From JANPCX01 sp031431125 (GTDB lineage Bacteria > Pseudomonadota > Gammaproteobacteria > Burkholderiales > Burkholderiaceae_C): a DNA stretch of 64,000 nt. The notes beneath the pieces are model-generated. The model did no database searches and was not told where the DNA came from. It was given only the letters and a program-made list of their open reading frames with translations. The position numbers and the translations under genes are program-made. Of this stretch, positions 44,617 to 54,042 are shown one piece after another. The stretch spans positions 1 to 64,000 of the forward strand of contig JANPCX010000073.1 in assembly GCA_031431125.1 (NCBI GenBank). The letters are read 5' to 3'. Within the stretch, counting starts at the first letter, position 1; each line of letters starts with the position of its first letter.

Positions 44617-45495
44617 TCAAACCTCCACCCAACGCGTTGACTGCACCCGCGCCATACCGCCCGCCATCAGCCCCGTCACCCGCCCTTGCGCGCGATCTAA
44701 AACCACTTTGATCACGCAAGGCGAGGCGGGCCGCATGAGTCGACCTTGTTCAATGAAGATGTCGCGGTCGCTTACACCGCCATGGTCATGCAACCAGCAA
44801 GCCAGCGGCCCTGCTGCCATACCGGTGCCGGACTCTTCGGGGATGCCGTAACGCGGGGCGAACATGCGGGCACCCGCGTGGCGGCCTGGTTGCTGCGTGG
44901 CTCTGGAGAATACGTAGTAGCCGATCAGGTCAAGTTCTTCGCTGATGGCTTCGACCTGTTTCATGTCAGGCGCCAAGCGTGCGACCGCGGCTTCATCAGC
45001 CAAGGCCAACAACAAGAATGAGTTGCCAGTGTTGACCACAATGGGCTCGCTGGCGATCGAGGCCTTGGCATTCAACAAACCCAATGACGCCATCACGCGG
45101 TGGTGCAGCGCCGACTCGACCACGATGGGCTGGTAACGCGGCGCCTTTTGTTCCATGAAGGCCATGTCACCTTCCACGATGATTTGCCGGTTGCCATCTA
45201 TGGTTTCTTTGGACAGCAAGCCTTGTGGCACACGCCCGAGCTGGCGCAACAGCGAGAACGTGGCAATGGTGGCATGGCCGCAATGGGCGATTTGGCGGGT
45301 GGGGGTGAAGAACTCCAGCTTGAGCGTGGCCGTGCTCGATGCCGAGACGAAGGCGGTCTCGGACAACCCCACCTGCTGGGCCACCGCCAGTTTGTGCGCG
45401 CTGCTCAATCCGTCGGCGTCGATCACCACGCCGGCCGGGTTGCCACCCGCATCACCGTCGATGAAGGCATTCACGATGTGGACTTCGACTTGCAT
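44617..45495 (-). CDS. PhzF-family isomerase
   Basis: A 292-residue protein with the diaminopimelate-epimerase-like PhzF fold: N-terminal VNAFIDGDAGGNPAGVV, the catalytic-Glu motif LSETAFV, F-T-P-T-R-Q-I-A-H-C-GHAT and the GIPEESGTGMAAG loop. In phenazine pathways PhzF isomerises trans-2,3-dihydro-3-hydroxyanthranilate, but no other phz genes are here, so another small-molecule isomerisation is likely. Confidence 0.92.
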   Translation of the reverse strand: MQVEVHIVNAFIDGDAGGNPAGVVIDADGLSSAHKLAVAQQVGLSETAFVSASSTATLKLEFFTPTRQIAHCGHATIATFSLLRQLGRVPQGLLSKETIDGNRQIIVEGDMAFMEQKAPRYQPIVVESALHHRVMASLGLLNAKASIASEPIVVNTGNSFLLLALADEAAVARLAPDMKQVEAISEELDLIGYYVFSRATQQPGRHAGARMFAPRYGIPEESGTGMAAGPLACWLHDHGGVSDRDIFIEQGRLMRPASPCVIKVVLDRAQGRVTGLMAGGMARVQSTRWVEV

Positions 45496-45506
45496 GCTGT
45501 CCGTCC

Positions 45507-45833
45507 CTATTGGTCTTGCATGGTCACACCCGAGAACACCGGGCGAAAAAAGCTTCGCTCGTAGCTGACGATGCAGCGCGTGTCATTGGCGTATTGGAAG
45601 GCCGCCAGGCAATCCGCGTCCTGCATCGACGCCACGCGGTAGGTTTCGTAGGCCGCCATCGACGGAAAACTGAACAAGGCCAAGGCAACATTGTTGGCAC
45701 CTTCCGAGGGCAAAAAGTAGCCATGGTGCGTACCACCAAACTTTTGCACCAGTGGAATCCAGAGCCGACCATAGTGTTCGAACTCTTGGAGTTTGTAGGG
45801 GTCAATGATGTAACGCAGGGTGCAGGTGATCAT
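45507..45833 (-). CDS. NIPSNAP-family protein
   Basis: A 108-residue ferredoxin-like barrel protein: MITCTLRYIIDPYKLQEFEHYGRLWIPLVQKFGGTHHGYF with NNVALALFSFPSMAAYETYR is typical. Start at 45833 has AGGAG 6 bases upstream; the alternative at 45839 begins inside that spacing. It lies between the GST and PhzF genes with short gaps, so they may be co-transcribed. Function unproven. Confidence 0.86.
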   Translation of the reverse strand: MITCTLRYIIDPYKLQEFEHYGRLWIPLVQKFGGTHHGYFLPSEGANNVALALFSFPSMAAYETYRVASMQDADCLAAFQYANDTRCIVSYERSFFRPVFSGVTMQDQ

Positions 45834-45847
45834 GCGCATCTCCTGCT

Positions 45848-46528
45848 TCAGCGGTGCTTGCGGTAGGGCTCTTCGAAATCCAAGTACTCTTCTTCGGCCA
45901 ACGCTTCTTTGATCCAAGCGGCCACGCCCGGCAATGCACGCACGCGTTCCATGTAGGCTTTGATGGCGGCAGGCACGGGCGCTGCATAGGTATGCAGGCG
46001 CATCACCACAGGCGCGTAGTAAGCGTCGACTATGCTGAAATTGCCAAACAACATCGGCCCCCCGTGAACGGTGAGCAGCTCGCTCCACATCGCCACGATG
46101 CGGTCCAGGTCGGTACGCACTGCGGCTTGTTCGCGCAGCATTCTTTCGCCCACTTCAGGCAAATGGGCTTCAATGTTCATGGGGAAGGCCGTACGCAGCC
46201 CACTGAAACCCGAGTGCATCTCGGCGCAGACGCTGCGGGCACGGGCGCGGACTTGGCGCTCTTGCGGCCAGAGGTTTTTCTCGGGGAACTTTTCAGCCAG
46301 GTATTCGGCGATGGCCAGGGTGTCCCACACCAGCAGGCCCTCGTCTTGCAGCACCGGCACTTTGCCCACCGGGTTGTGGCGGGTGATTTGTTGTTTGAAT
46401 TGGGAGTCGGGGCCAAGGCCGTCAAAACGCAGCATCACTTCGTCGAAAGCAATGCCGGCCTGTTTCATCAGCACCCAGGGGCGCATGGACCAGGAAGAAT
46501 AGTTTTTATTGCCGATGATGAGTTGCAT
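45848..46528 (-). CDS. Glutathione S-transferase
   Basis: A 226-residue GST. The thioredoxin-like N-terminal domain reads IIGNKNYSSWSMRPWVLMKQAGIAF with the N-site serine, PVGKVPVLQDEGLLVWDTLAIAEYLAE binds glutathione (Pro and Asp/Thr), and an all-helical C-terminal domain follows. AAGGTG precedes the ATG. Substrates unknown; likely detoxification of electrophiles. Confidence 0.93.
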   Translation of the reverse strand: MQLIIGNKNYSSWSMRPWVLMKQAGIAFDEVMLRFDGLGPDSQFKQQITRHNPVGKVPVLQDEGLLVWDTLAIAEYLAEKFPEKNLWPQERQVRARARSVCAEMHSGFSGLRTAFPMNIEAHLPEVGERMLREQAAVRTDLDRIVAMWSELLTVHGGPMLFGNFSIVDAYYAPVVMRLHTYAAPVPAAIKAYMERVRALPGVAAWIKEALAEEEYLDFEEPYRKHR

Positions 46529-46648
46529 GGGTCACCTTTGATGAGGGTGCTCGATGCTACTGAAGCGGCCAGCCCAGCACCAATGAGAAAACCGCATCGC
46601 AGCAATGCCGGGCGCGCAAGCGCTGGCCGTCGTCGCCAGCGCCTATCG

Positions 46649-47608
46649 TCAACCTCTCCCGGCACGCGAGCGCCACGGGTCCAGCCGCGCCGGGCCCAGG
46701 CGGTGGGTCAGCACCTCGGGCATGACTTGTTCAATCGCCGTGGCCTGTATGCCCAATCGGGCCAGGTCGGGCAACTTGCCGCTGGCCACGTTGGGGGTTT
46801 TCATGCTGGCCAAGTTGTCGCGTGACATCAGCGGCTCGCCGGGCAGCAACTCCATGGCCAAGGCTTGCAGCTGGCCCATGAACATCGGCAAAGGCAGCAC
46901 AGGCCGCGCATGACCGGCCCATTTCCCGGCCAGCTGCACCAGCTCGCCCAAGGTGAAGACCTGCGGTCCGGCGCATTCAATGGTTTGTCCGATGGTGCTG
47001 GGGTCCAACAGACAGGCGGTGATGGCACTGGCCACGTCTTCCACCCACACGGGTTGAAATTGGGCTTGCGAGCCCGCCAGCGGCATCACGGGAAACACCG
47101 CCTGCAATTGCGCGAAGAGGTTGATGAAGCGGTCATGTTCGCCAAAGATGACCGAAGGGCGCAGGAGGGTCACATCCAAACCCGATGCATGCAGCACCGC
47201 TTCGCCCGCGGTTTTGGAGCGCAGGTAGTTGGACGGCGCATCCGGCTGAACGCCCAAGGCACTCACATGCACCAACCGTTTCACACCCGCTTGTTGGCAG
47301 GCTTTGCTCAAGCGCTGGGGCAAATCCACATGCACTTGTTTGAAGGCCTCGGGGCTGCCGTGCAGGATGGCAACCAGGTTGATCACCGTGTCCACGCCGC
47401 GCAGCATACGGGCCAGGTCCCTGTCCACATGCACATCAGAGCGAACCACCTCCACCGTGGGCAAAAAGCGAATCGAGGCGGCGCGGTGCGGCCTGCGGCT
47501 GGGCACCACAATGCGCCCGCCACCACCGCCCGAGAGTTCCACCAGTTTTTCGCACAAGCTGCGGCCCACAAAACCGCTGCCACCTAAAACCAAAATGTTG
47601 TTGGGCAT
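46649..47608 (-). CDS. NDUFA9-like NAD(P)-binding epimerase family protein
   Basis: A 319-residue atypical extended SDR with LVLGGSGFVGRSLCEKL nucleotide loop, VDTVINLVAILHG, RLVHVSALGVQPDAPSNYLRSKTAGEAVL (Tyr-x3-Lys) and VTLLRPSVIFGEHDRFINLF. It is close to the complex I NDUFA9-like group. It lies with lytic transglycosylase and folate genes; metabolic role unknown. Confidence 0.9.
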   Translation of the reverse strand: MPNNILVLGGSGFVGRSLCEKLVELSGGGGGRIVVPSRRPHRAASIRFLPTVEVVRSDVHVDRDLARMLRGVDTVINLVAILHGSPEAFKQVHVDLPQRLSKACQQAGVKRLVHVSALGVQPDAPSNYLRSKTAGEAVLHASGLDVTLLRPSVIFGEHDRFINLFAQLQAVFPVMPLAGSQAQFQPVWVEDVASAITACLLDPSTIGQTIECAGPQVFTLGELVQLAGKWAGHARPVLPLPMFMGQLQALAMELLPGEPLMSRDNLASMKTPNVASGKLPDLARLGIQATAIEQVMPEVLTHRLGPARLDPWRSRAGRG

Positions 47609-47663
47609 GGAAAGTCTCAGATTTCAGTCTGCAAACAAAGGGGAAGAAAAGCGCAAGCAGGCC

Positions 47664-49790
47664 TCAAGGCAACTCTTTGTTGGCCTGTCCTGATCGCGTG
47701 TCGCGTGGGCCCACCACTTTGCCCAAACGCGCTTTGAGCGAAGGTGCCACCGTGCCGTCTCCGCTGAGCAAGGCCGCATAGTAAGTGGCGTTGGACATCA
47801 CTTTTTTGACGTAGTCGCGGGTCTCGTTGAAGGGAATGTTTTCTGCCCACACGGCAGGCTCCAGATTCGGGCCTTCGCGCCAGCGCCGGGGCCGACTGGG
47901 GCCGGCGTTGTAGGCCGCCGCTGCCAGGGGCTGCGAGCCCTCCAGATCGTCGAGCACCAGCTTCAAGTAGCCGGTGCCGATAGCGATGTTGGTGTCGCGG
48001 TCGGTGATGAGGTCGGGCGTGTAGGGAATACTGAGTTTATTGGCCGTCCAGCGGGCGGTGGCAGGCATCACTTGCATCAAACCCGAGGCGCCCACATGGG
48101 AGCGGGCATCCATGATGAAACGCGACTCTTGGCGTATCAGGCCATAGACATAAGCCGCATCCAAACCAATTTCTTTGGTGCGCGCCACCACCTCTTTGCG
48201 GAAAGGCATGGGGAAACGTTGGTTGAGATCGACCTCCACCTTGGTGCGGTCGCTGGTGTTGATGCAGCGGTCCCACACCTGCTGGTTGCAAGCGAGCTGT
48301 GCCGCAGCAAGCAACTGGCGGTCGCTCATGCCACGCAAGGTGAAGTTCCACTCACGCACGCCTTCTCCGCGCAAGCCCATGCCGATCAACACCAAGGCGC
48401 GTCGCAGGCCCAGGGTTTGTTGGGCTTGGGCCATTTCAGCATCGGTCAGCGGTGCGGGTTTAGGCGGCAAGGTGATGCGCTGGCCCAGGTCTTCCGCGGC
48501 CAGCTTGCCGTAGAAGTGGAACTGCCCGGCAATGCTGGTGAGCATGGCCTGGGCTTGGGTTTTCATATCGTCTGCCTGGGCTTGTGGGCTGGCCGCACGG
48601 GCCAAGGCTTGCAAGGCACGGGCTTTCCAGTAAACCCAAGTGGGGTCGCGTTGCTCAGCGGCACTCATGCTGTCGATGGACCGTTGCACTTGGGGCCACT
48701 GGCCTTTGCCGCCATTGCCACGCAATGCAGCGCGCACTTTCCAGGCCAGAGTGTCGTCGGGCCAGTCCAGCTCGATGGACTTGTCGGGCTCGGCGGCGGT
48801 CTTGTCGGCACCCTTCTCAGTGCGCTGCGCTTGCGCGGAAAACTGCGCCGCGCGCTCATAGTGGTCCACCGCACCAGGCAACAACTTCATGGCGGTTTGT
48901 TTACCCAACATGGCCCAAGCCCAAGAGGCCAGGTCGGGCGGCAGGGCGTTTTGCCAACGTTCGCGGAGCAAACGGGCCACGTTGTCCGTGTCGTCTGCCG
49001 CCAAACGCATCAACGCCAGCGCGGCCAACTCAGCCCCTAAACGGCTGCGGGTATGGGCCTGGGTGGCCAGGTATTTGGAGGGGCTGTCCAGCAAGGCGGC
49101 TGTGCCTTGCACAGCCTCTGCACCCAACAAGGCCACGGCTTGACGGGCCGCGCGGGGGCGGTTGGCATCCACTGAAAAACGCGCCTTGCGCCACACATCG
49201 CCGCTAGAGAATTGTTTGGCCTCGAACAGCGTCATGGCCATCAAGGCGCAGCCGTCGTCGGCATCGCGCTGGGCCAGCCAGGCGGCGCGTGACGCCTCAG
49301 CAACATCTTTGCCCGCCAGGTGGTCAGTGAGCAGGGCATAGCAGGTGACCTCGCGGTCGTCGTTCATGCGAAAGCGTGGAAAGTCGGCGGCCAAACGTGG
49401 CCAGTCGCGGCGCTTGCCCAGCTCCAGCAACCAATCGTTGCGAAAGCGGTCTTCCACATAACTGCCGGGGTAACGTGCATAAAACGCATCCACCTCGGCA
49501 ACTTGCAACTCGCTGATGCGGGCATTCAAATCCCAATAGGCCACCCACATGGCCAAAGGATTTTGGCTGGCCGCGGTGCTGCTGCGCAGCTGCGCCAAGC
49601 GGTTGCGGTCGCGTTTTTGGAAGGCGCTTTTGGCTTCAGAAATCGGGGCCAGGCCGTCGGCACTGCGTTCTGCACTGGGCGCGTTCTGCGCCCAGGCTGC
49701 GCCTGCCACACTCAGCAGCAGGGCAATGCCCCAAAATTTGTAGCGGGCTTTGTTTTTGCGCGTCTGCGCCACTTCAAAAATACACTTCAC
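47664..49790 (-). CDS. Soluble lytic murein transglycosylase (Slt70-like)
   Basis: A 708-residue periplasmic enzyme cleaving peptidoglycan between MurNAc and GlcNAc to make 1,6-anhydro ends. After a signal segment (FWGIALLLSVAGAAWA) a long alpha-superhelical domain leads to the C-terminal lysozyme-like domain with the catalytic Glu in LIRQESRFIMDARSHVGASGLMQVMPATARW and the AYNAGP motif. GTG at 49790 is preferred because GAGGA lies 5 bases upstream; the frame extends to 49880 but then crowds the divergent folate gene. Confidence 0.93.
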   Translation of the reverse strand: MKCIFEVAQTRKNKARYKFWGIALLLSVAGAAWAQNAPSAERSADGLAPISEAKSAFQKRDRNRLAQLRSSTAASQNPLAMWVAYWDLNARISELQVAEVDAFYARYPGSYVEDRFRNDWLLELGKRRDWPRLAADFPRFRMNDDREVTCYALLTDHLAGKDVAEASRAAWLAQRDADDGCALMAMTLFEAKQFSSGDVWRKARFSVDANRPRAARQAVALLGAEAVQGTAALLDSPSKYLATQAHTRSRLGAELAALALMRLAADDTDNVARLLRERWQNALPPDLASWAWAMLGKQTAMKLLPGAVDHYERAAQFSAQAQRTEKGADKTAAEPDKSIELDWPDDTLAWKVRAALRGNGGKGQWPQVQRSIDSMSAAEQRDPTWVYWKARALQALARAASPQAQADDMKTQAQAMLTSIAGQFHFYGKLAAEDLGQRITLPPKPAPLTDAEMAQAQQTLGLRRALVLIGMGLRGEGVREWNFTLRGMSDRQLLAAAQLACNQQVWDRCINTSDRTKVEVDLNQRFPMPFRKEVVARTKEIGLDAAYVYGLIRQESRFIMDARSHVGASGLMQVMPATARWTANKLSIPYTPDLITDRDTNIAIGTGYLKLVLDDLEGSQPLAAAAYNAGPSRPRRWREGPNLEPAVWAENIPFNETRDYVKKVMSNATYYAALLSGDGTVAPSLKARLGKVVGPRDTRSGQANKELP

Positions 49791-49831
49791 GGCTGTCCTC
49801 AACCCAATCCATCGCCTTACAAACTGCATCC

Positions 49832-50410
49832 ATGAACAGCCCCACATCCAGAGCCGAACTTCGCAAAACCTTGTTGGCACAGCGCAAGGCCTTCACCACC
49901 GCCAGCGAACATGCCAGCGCTTTTGCCAGCGCACAAGCGGCATTGTCGGCGCAACTGCGATCCTTGTTGCAGCAAATGGAACCTGAATGTTTGGGGGTTT
50001 ACTGGGCCATGCAAGGTGAGTTCGATGCCGTGGCCGCCTGTTTGGCCGAACCTGTGCTCGCCGCCCTGCCCTGGGCCTTGCCTTATGCGCAAAAAACACC
50101 ACCGCAAATGCACTACCGGCTGTGGGACAAGGGCCCCATCACCGGCACTGACGAATGCGGCCTGCCCTCACCGCCAGGGGCAAAGTGCGTTCCTGATGTG
50201 TTGCTGGTGCCCTGCGTGGGCTACACCCAGAGCGGCTACCGCCTGGGTTATGGCGGCGGTTACTTTGACCGCTTCGTGGCGGCCCACCCCGGCCTCACCA
50301 CCATCGGTGTGGCGTGGAGCAATGCCGAACTCGGTGTGGAGGCGTTTTCCCCGCAAGCACATGACCAAACACTGACCCTGGTGGTCACGCCACTGGGTGT
50401 CGTCAACTGA
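49832..50410 (+). CDS. 5-formyltetrahydrofolate cyclo-ligase
   Basis: A 192-residue enzyme (Fau/YgfA/MTHFS) converting 5-formyl-THF to 5,10-methenyl-THF with ATP. It shows the ATP-binding N-terminal SRAELRKTLLAQRKAF, then PDVLLVPCVGYTQSGYRLGYGGGYFDRF, the conserved P-loop-like GYGGGYYD. It is divergent from slt; only about 40 bases separate the starts. No 6S RNA gene is seen next to it, unlike the arrangement in gammaproteobacteria. Confidence 0.94.
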   Translation: MNSPTSRAELRKTLLAQRKAFTTASEHASAFASAQAALSAQLRSLLQQMEPECLGVYWAMQGEFDAVAACLAEPVLAALPWALPYAQKTPPQMHYRLWDKGPITGTDECGLPSPPGAKCVPDVLLVPCVGYTQSGYRLGYGGGYFDRFVAAHPGLTTIGVAWSNAELGVEAFSPQAHDQTLTLVVTPLGVVN

Positions 50411-50475
50411 GAGAGGGCTGGGGCGGGGCGGCGGGTCTGCTCAGGAGCCGCTCTGGAACGGGGCTTTGGCTGGGT

Positions 50476-53400
50476 TCAATAGACATACACCGCTCCAGCG
50501 TTAACTGCACTGTTGTCCGCTTGGTTGCCTCCGATGCCGGTGGCGTTGCTGCCTTCTTGATATGCGCCCACCGCCAACGTACTGCCGTCGGCAGACAAAG
50601 CAAAACCGGCAAAGCCAGACTGATCGTTTGACCCCGTGTTGCTGGCTTTGATGTAGGCCTGCTGGCTCCAAAGGCCACTGCTGCGGGTGAGGACATATAC
50701 GGCTCCGGAGACAGATGCACTGTTGTCGGCTTGGTTGCCCCCCACGCCGGTGGCGTTGCTGTCCTCTCCATAGGCAGCTACCGCCAGGGTGTTGCCGTCG
50801 GCAGACAACGCAACGCGCCAGCCAAAAAAATCACTTCCTCCGGTATTGCTGGCTTTGAGGTAGGTCTGCTGGCTCCAGGTGCCGCTACTCCGGGTAAAAA
50901 CATAGACGGCTCCGGCGTTGCTCGCACTGTTGTCCCCTTGGGTGCCCCCCACCCCGAGGGCGCTGCTGTCTTCGTAAGGAGCCCCCACCGCCAGGGTGCT
51001 GCCGTCAGCAGACAAAGCGACGCTGAAGCCAAACTCATCGGTTGCCCCCGGGTTGCTGGCCTTGATATACGCCTGCTGGCTCCAGGTGACGCCGCTGCGG
51101 GTGAAGACATAGACCGCGCCCGAGTCAGTCGCACTGTTGTCCGCCTGGTTGCCCCCCACGGCAGTGGCGTTGCTGTCCTCGCGATTTGCCCCTACCGCCA
51201 GAGTGTTGCCGTCACCAGATAAAGCAACGCTGTAGCCAAACTGATCGCCTGCCTCTGTATTGCTGGCTTTGATGTAGGCCTGCTGGCTCCAGGTGCTGCC
51301 GCTGCGCGTAAAAACATAAACGGCTCCCGACGCAGCTGCACTGTTGTCCGCTTGGTTGCCCCCCACGCCAGTGGCGTTGCTGTCTTCTTGAATTGCAACC
51401 ACCGCCAGGGTGTTGCCGTCAGAAGACAACGCAACCTTTTCACCAAAACTATCGCTTCCCCCTGTATTGCTGGCTTTGATGTAAGCCTGCTGGCTAAAGG
51501 TGCCGCTGCTTCGGATGAAGACATACGCCGCCCCGGAGTTGGTGGCACTGTTGTCCGCTTCGTTGCCTCCCACCCCGGTGGCGTTGCTGCGCTCCCAACG
51601 GGCCCCCACCGCCAGCGTGTTGCCGTCAGATGACAAGGCCATGCTGAAGCCAAACAGATCGCCTGCCCCCGTGTTGCTGGCTTTGAGGTAGGCCTGCTGA
51701 CTCCAGGTGCCGCTGCTTCGGATGAAGACATACACGGCTCCGGAGCCAGCTGCACTGTTGTCCGCTTGGTTGCCCCCCACGCCGGTGGCGTTGCTGTCTT
51801 CTTGGTATCCAGCCACCGCCAAGGTGTTGCCATCGGCAGACAACGCAACGCTCCACCCAAAATTGTCGGATGCCTCCGTGTTGCTGGCCTTGAAGTAACC
51901 AATCGCCTGGGTCAAATCCGGTGTGATGGCGGCGCTGTACGCGCTGCAGCCGCCGGTGTTGCAAGCTCGCAGCCGGTATTGGGCGTTGAGGCGCTGGTGC
52001 AGTAGCGTGGTCAGGGCATGGTTGTAGCTGGCCGTGATGATGCTGCCGCCAATGGCGGCCTCGGGCTGGGCGCTGACGCCGTCCGGGTCTTCCGCCAGTT
52101 CATAGTAGGTGGCGCTCGCCGTGGGGGTCCAACTGAACGCATATTGTTTGGCCGAGTAGGCCACCGCCAAGCCTGTGGGGGTGGCCGGTGGCGGGGGTAA
52201 CACGGCCACACAGTCGACCTGCAGGTTGCTCACGTTGGCCGTGGCGGTGCCGCTGGCATTCATGACATTGCAGCTTTGCCCTGCGCTGGTGGCATCGACA
52301 ACCACGTTGTAGCTGCTGCCGTGTAGCAGGGTTTGCGTGAAACTGAACGCCCCTTGGCCGCTGGTGCTGAACACGTTCCCATTGACGGTGTTGCGCAGCG
52401 AGACCGTGCCCAGGTTGTTGCTGACGCTGCCGCCCAAGGTGTAGTAGTTGTCGCCGCAGTTCAGGCTGACGGTATTGATGTTGGCGCTGCCAACGGTGCC
52501 CGTGGCATTGGTGACCACACAGGTTTGCCCCACCGGCTGGGTTTGCACAGTCGCCGCGTAATTCGTGCCCGTTGTCAATTGGCCAGCAGTGAAGCTGCCG
52601 TTGGCGCTCAATGTGCTGGCCTGCGAACTGCCGGAGTTGGTGTTGGTCAGCAAGATGCCCACAGATCGGCTGGCCGCCAAACCCGCCAGTGCCCCACCCA
52701 AGCTGAAGATGGTCGACTGGCAAGTGACCTGCAAGTTGCTCACGTTGGCCGTGGCGGTGCCGCTGGCGTTCATGACATTGCAACTTTGCCCTGCGCTGGT
52801 GGCGTCGATGACCACGTTGTAGCTGCTGGCATGCAGCAGCGTTTGCGCGAAACTGAACGCCCCTTGGCCGTTGGTCGTAAATATCTCGTCGTTGACACTG
52901 TTGCGCAGCGAGACCACGCCCAAGTTATTGCTGATGCTGCCGCCAACGGTGTAGCGGTTGGCGCTGCAGTCCACGCGAACGTTGCTGATATTGGCGCTGA
53001 CGGTGCCACTGCCATTGGTCACCGAACAGGTTTGCCCCACAGGCTGGGTTTGCACGCTCACCACAAAACCCGACCCCGACGGCACCTGGGTCGCGGTGTA
53101 GCTGCCGTTGGCGTTCAGTGTGGCGGTTTGCGGGTTGTTGCCATTGGCGTCGGTCGCCACGAGCACCAGGCTTTGGTTGGCAGCCAAACCCTCCAGCACA
53201 CCGCCGACACTGAACGGGATGGCGGTCGGTGGAGTCGGTGTGGGATCGGGCGTTGGGGCGGGGGTATTGGAAGCACTGGGGGGTAAGGGGGTGGCGCCTG
53301 TTCCTGAACCGGAGGCAGATCCCCCACTGGCAGTGCCGCCGCCATCACCACCGCCTCCGCAACCGGCCAGAACCAAAACCAGGCCCAAGGTGGCCCCGAA

Positions 53401-53508
53401 GGCATGCAACCGCCGCCAGCGGGAGTTGGTCGAAGGAGTCTCGGCCACATCCAGCCAAATCAAGGTTGCGGGTTCGATAACCGTGGTTCGGCGCGGCATG
53501 TAAACCAT
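50476..53508 (-). CDS. Large repeat lipoprotein with AB and FG-GAP-like repeats
   Basis: A 1010-residue protein. A lipobox LVLVLAGC (Cys50) after an unusually long N-terminal extension is followed by a Gly/Pro linker (to about residue 95). Then come four domains of about 80-90 residues in the order A-B-A'-B' (to about 440), each ending in a conserved Cys; a fibronectin-like segment (about 450-550); and seven tandem repeats of about 69 residues containing KASNT-x4-FG-x4-ALS-DGNTLAVGA and GAVYVFTRS, like FG-GAP beta-propeller blades. The protein ends inside the seventh repeat (YVY). Probably surface-exposed. The start is uncertain, possibly GTG at 53448. Confidence 0.88.
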   Translation of the reverse strand: MVYMPRRTTVIEPATLIWLDVAETPSTNSRWRRLHAFGATLGLVLVLAGCGGGGDGGGTASGGSASGSGTGATPLPPSASNTPAPTPDPTPTPPTAIPFSVGGVLEGLAANQSLVLVATDANGNNPQTATLNANGSYTATQVPSGSGFVVSVQTQPVGQTCSVTNGSGTVSANISNVRVDCSANRYTVGGSISNNLGVVSLRNSVNDEIFTTNGQGAFSFAQTLLHASSYNVVIDATSAGQSCNVMNASGTATANVSNLQVTCQSTIFSLGGALAGLAASRSVGILLTNTNSGSSQASTLSANGSFTAGQLTTGTNYAATVQTQPVGQTCVVTNATGTVGSANINTVSLNCGDNYYTLGGSVSNNLGTVSLRNTVNGNVFSTSGQGAFSFTQTLLHGSSYNVVVDATSAGQSCNVMNASGTATANVSNLQVDCVAVLPPPPATPTGLAVAYSAKQYAFSWTPTASATYYELAEDPDGVSAQPEAAIGGSIITASYNHALTTLLHQRLNAQYRLRACNTGGCSAYSAAITPDLTQAIGYFKASNTEASDNFGWSVALSADGNTLAVAGYQEDSNATGVGGNQADNSAAGSGAVYVFIRSSGTWSQQAYLKASNTGAGDLFGFSMALSSDGNTLAVGARWERSNATGVGGNEADNSATNSGAAYVFIRSSGTFSQQAYIKASNTGGSDSFGEKVALSSDGNTLAVVAIQEDSNATGVGGNQADNSAAASGAVYVFTRSGSTWSQQAYIKASNTEAGDQFGYSVALSGDGNTLAVGANREDSNATAVGGNQADNSATDSGAVYVFTRSGVTWSQQAYIKASNPGATDEFGFSVALSADGSTLAVGAPYEDSSALGVGGTQGDNSASNAGAVYVFTRSSGTWSQQTYLKASNTGGSDFFGWRVALSADGNTLAVAAYGEDSNATGVGGNQADNSASVSGAVYVLTRSSGLWSQQAYIKASNTGSNDQSGFAGFALSADGSTLAVGAYQEGSNATGIGGNQADNSAVNAGAVYVY
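50480..51905 (-). repeat. Seven tandem 207-base coding repeats
   Basis: About seven units of roughly 207 bases each encode the 69-residue FG-GAP-like blades of the large lipoprotein. Recurring blocks such as GCACTGTTGTCCGCTTGGTT appear at near-regular spacing. High similarity between copies makes recombinational gain or loss of units likely. Confidence 0.85.
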
Positions 53509-53734
53509 CCCCGAAGGGTGTTGATGCTTATTCGTTCAACTATAGGCGGCAGCGTCCGTGGCGTTGTGTCGATTTGGACTGTAAAAGCGTGCATTTCCCA
53601 CGGCGTAACCGGGAACCAGCCGGCGTTCTTGCTTACGCTCCGAGCGTACCGGCTGTGGAAAGCGTGCGGTGTGCCACCCTTGCCCGCAGTGACGATCAGG
53701 TGCTGACGGCTCAGTCGCCGGAGTGCTGGCGGTC

Positions 53735-54042
53735 TCGGGCCGCACCCAGCGGTGCGGCAGCAACTTGTGCAGTTAGCTTTTGGACCAGGTGCGCAGTTTG
53801 GTGAGCACGTCTTTGACATAGACCAACGCATCATGCCCCTTGAGCTTGGCCGACTCAATCAAAGTCGTCAACACCGCCGCCCGCTCACCGGCTTTCGACA
53901 AAGAGCCAGAGGCCGGATCGCGTTCTCCACTGCGTTCTTGTCAACCGGAATTTGTGCATCGCTCAGGTGGATGCTCAATGCCGCCCTGCGCTTGAGCGTG
54001 TAGTCCATCGCCTTGGCCATAACGTCGGCATTGCGGCCAGCG
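53735..54042 (-). pseudogene. IS66-family transposase C-terminal remnant
   Basis: Minus-strand reading gives MAKAMDYTLKRRAALSIHLS and, a little further on, VDKNAVENAIRPLA, matching the IS66 transposase end (the D-x-N-x-x-E-N-x-I-R-P catalytic Glu motif). After a deletion/frameshift it continues SLSKAGERAAVLTTLIESAK and GHDALVYVKDVLTKLRTW, then a stop and LHKLLPHRWV. Several lesions mean it is dead. Terminal repeats were not identified. It lies between the large lipoprotein and an SDR gene. Confidence 0.75.

Noticed and set aside
49767..49786. Twenty bases shared with the barrel gene end (24013-24032)
   Set aside because: Flanks do not align and the sites lie in unrelated genes; most likely chance, unlike the long matches at 17229 and 18895.
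49780..49831. 6S RNA gene beside the 5-formyl-THF cyclo-ligase gene
   Set aside because: The gap is about 40 bases and holds only the divergent translation signals.
50480..51905. CRISPR-like periodic repeat
   Set aside because: The period is about 207 bases, in frame, and encodes similar protein units; there are no unique spacers.
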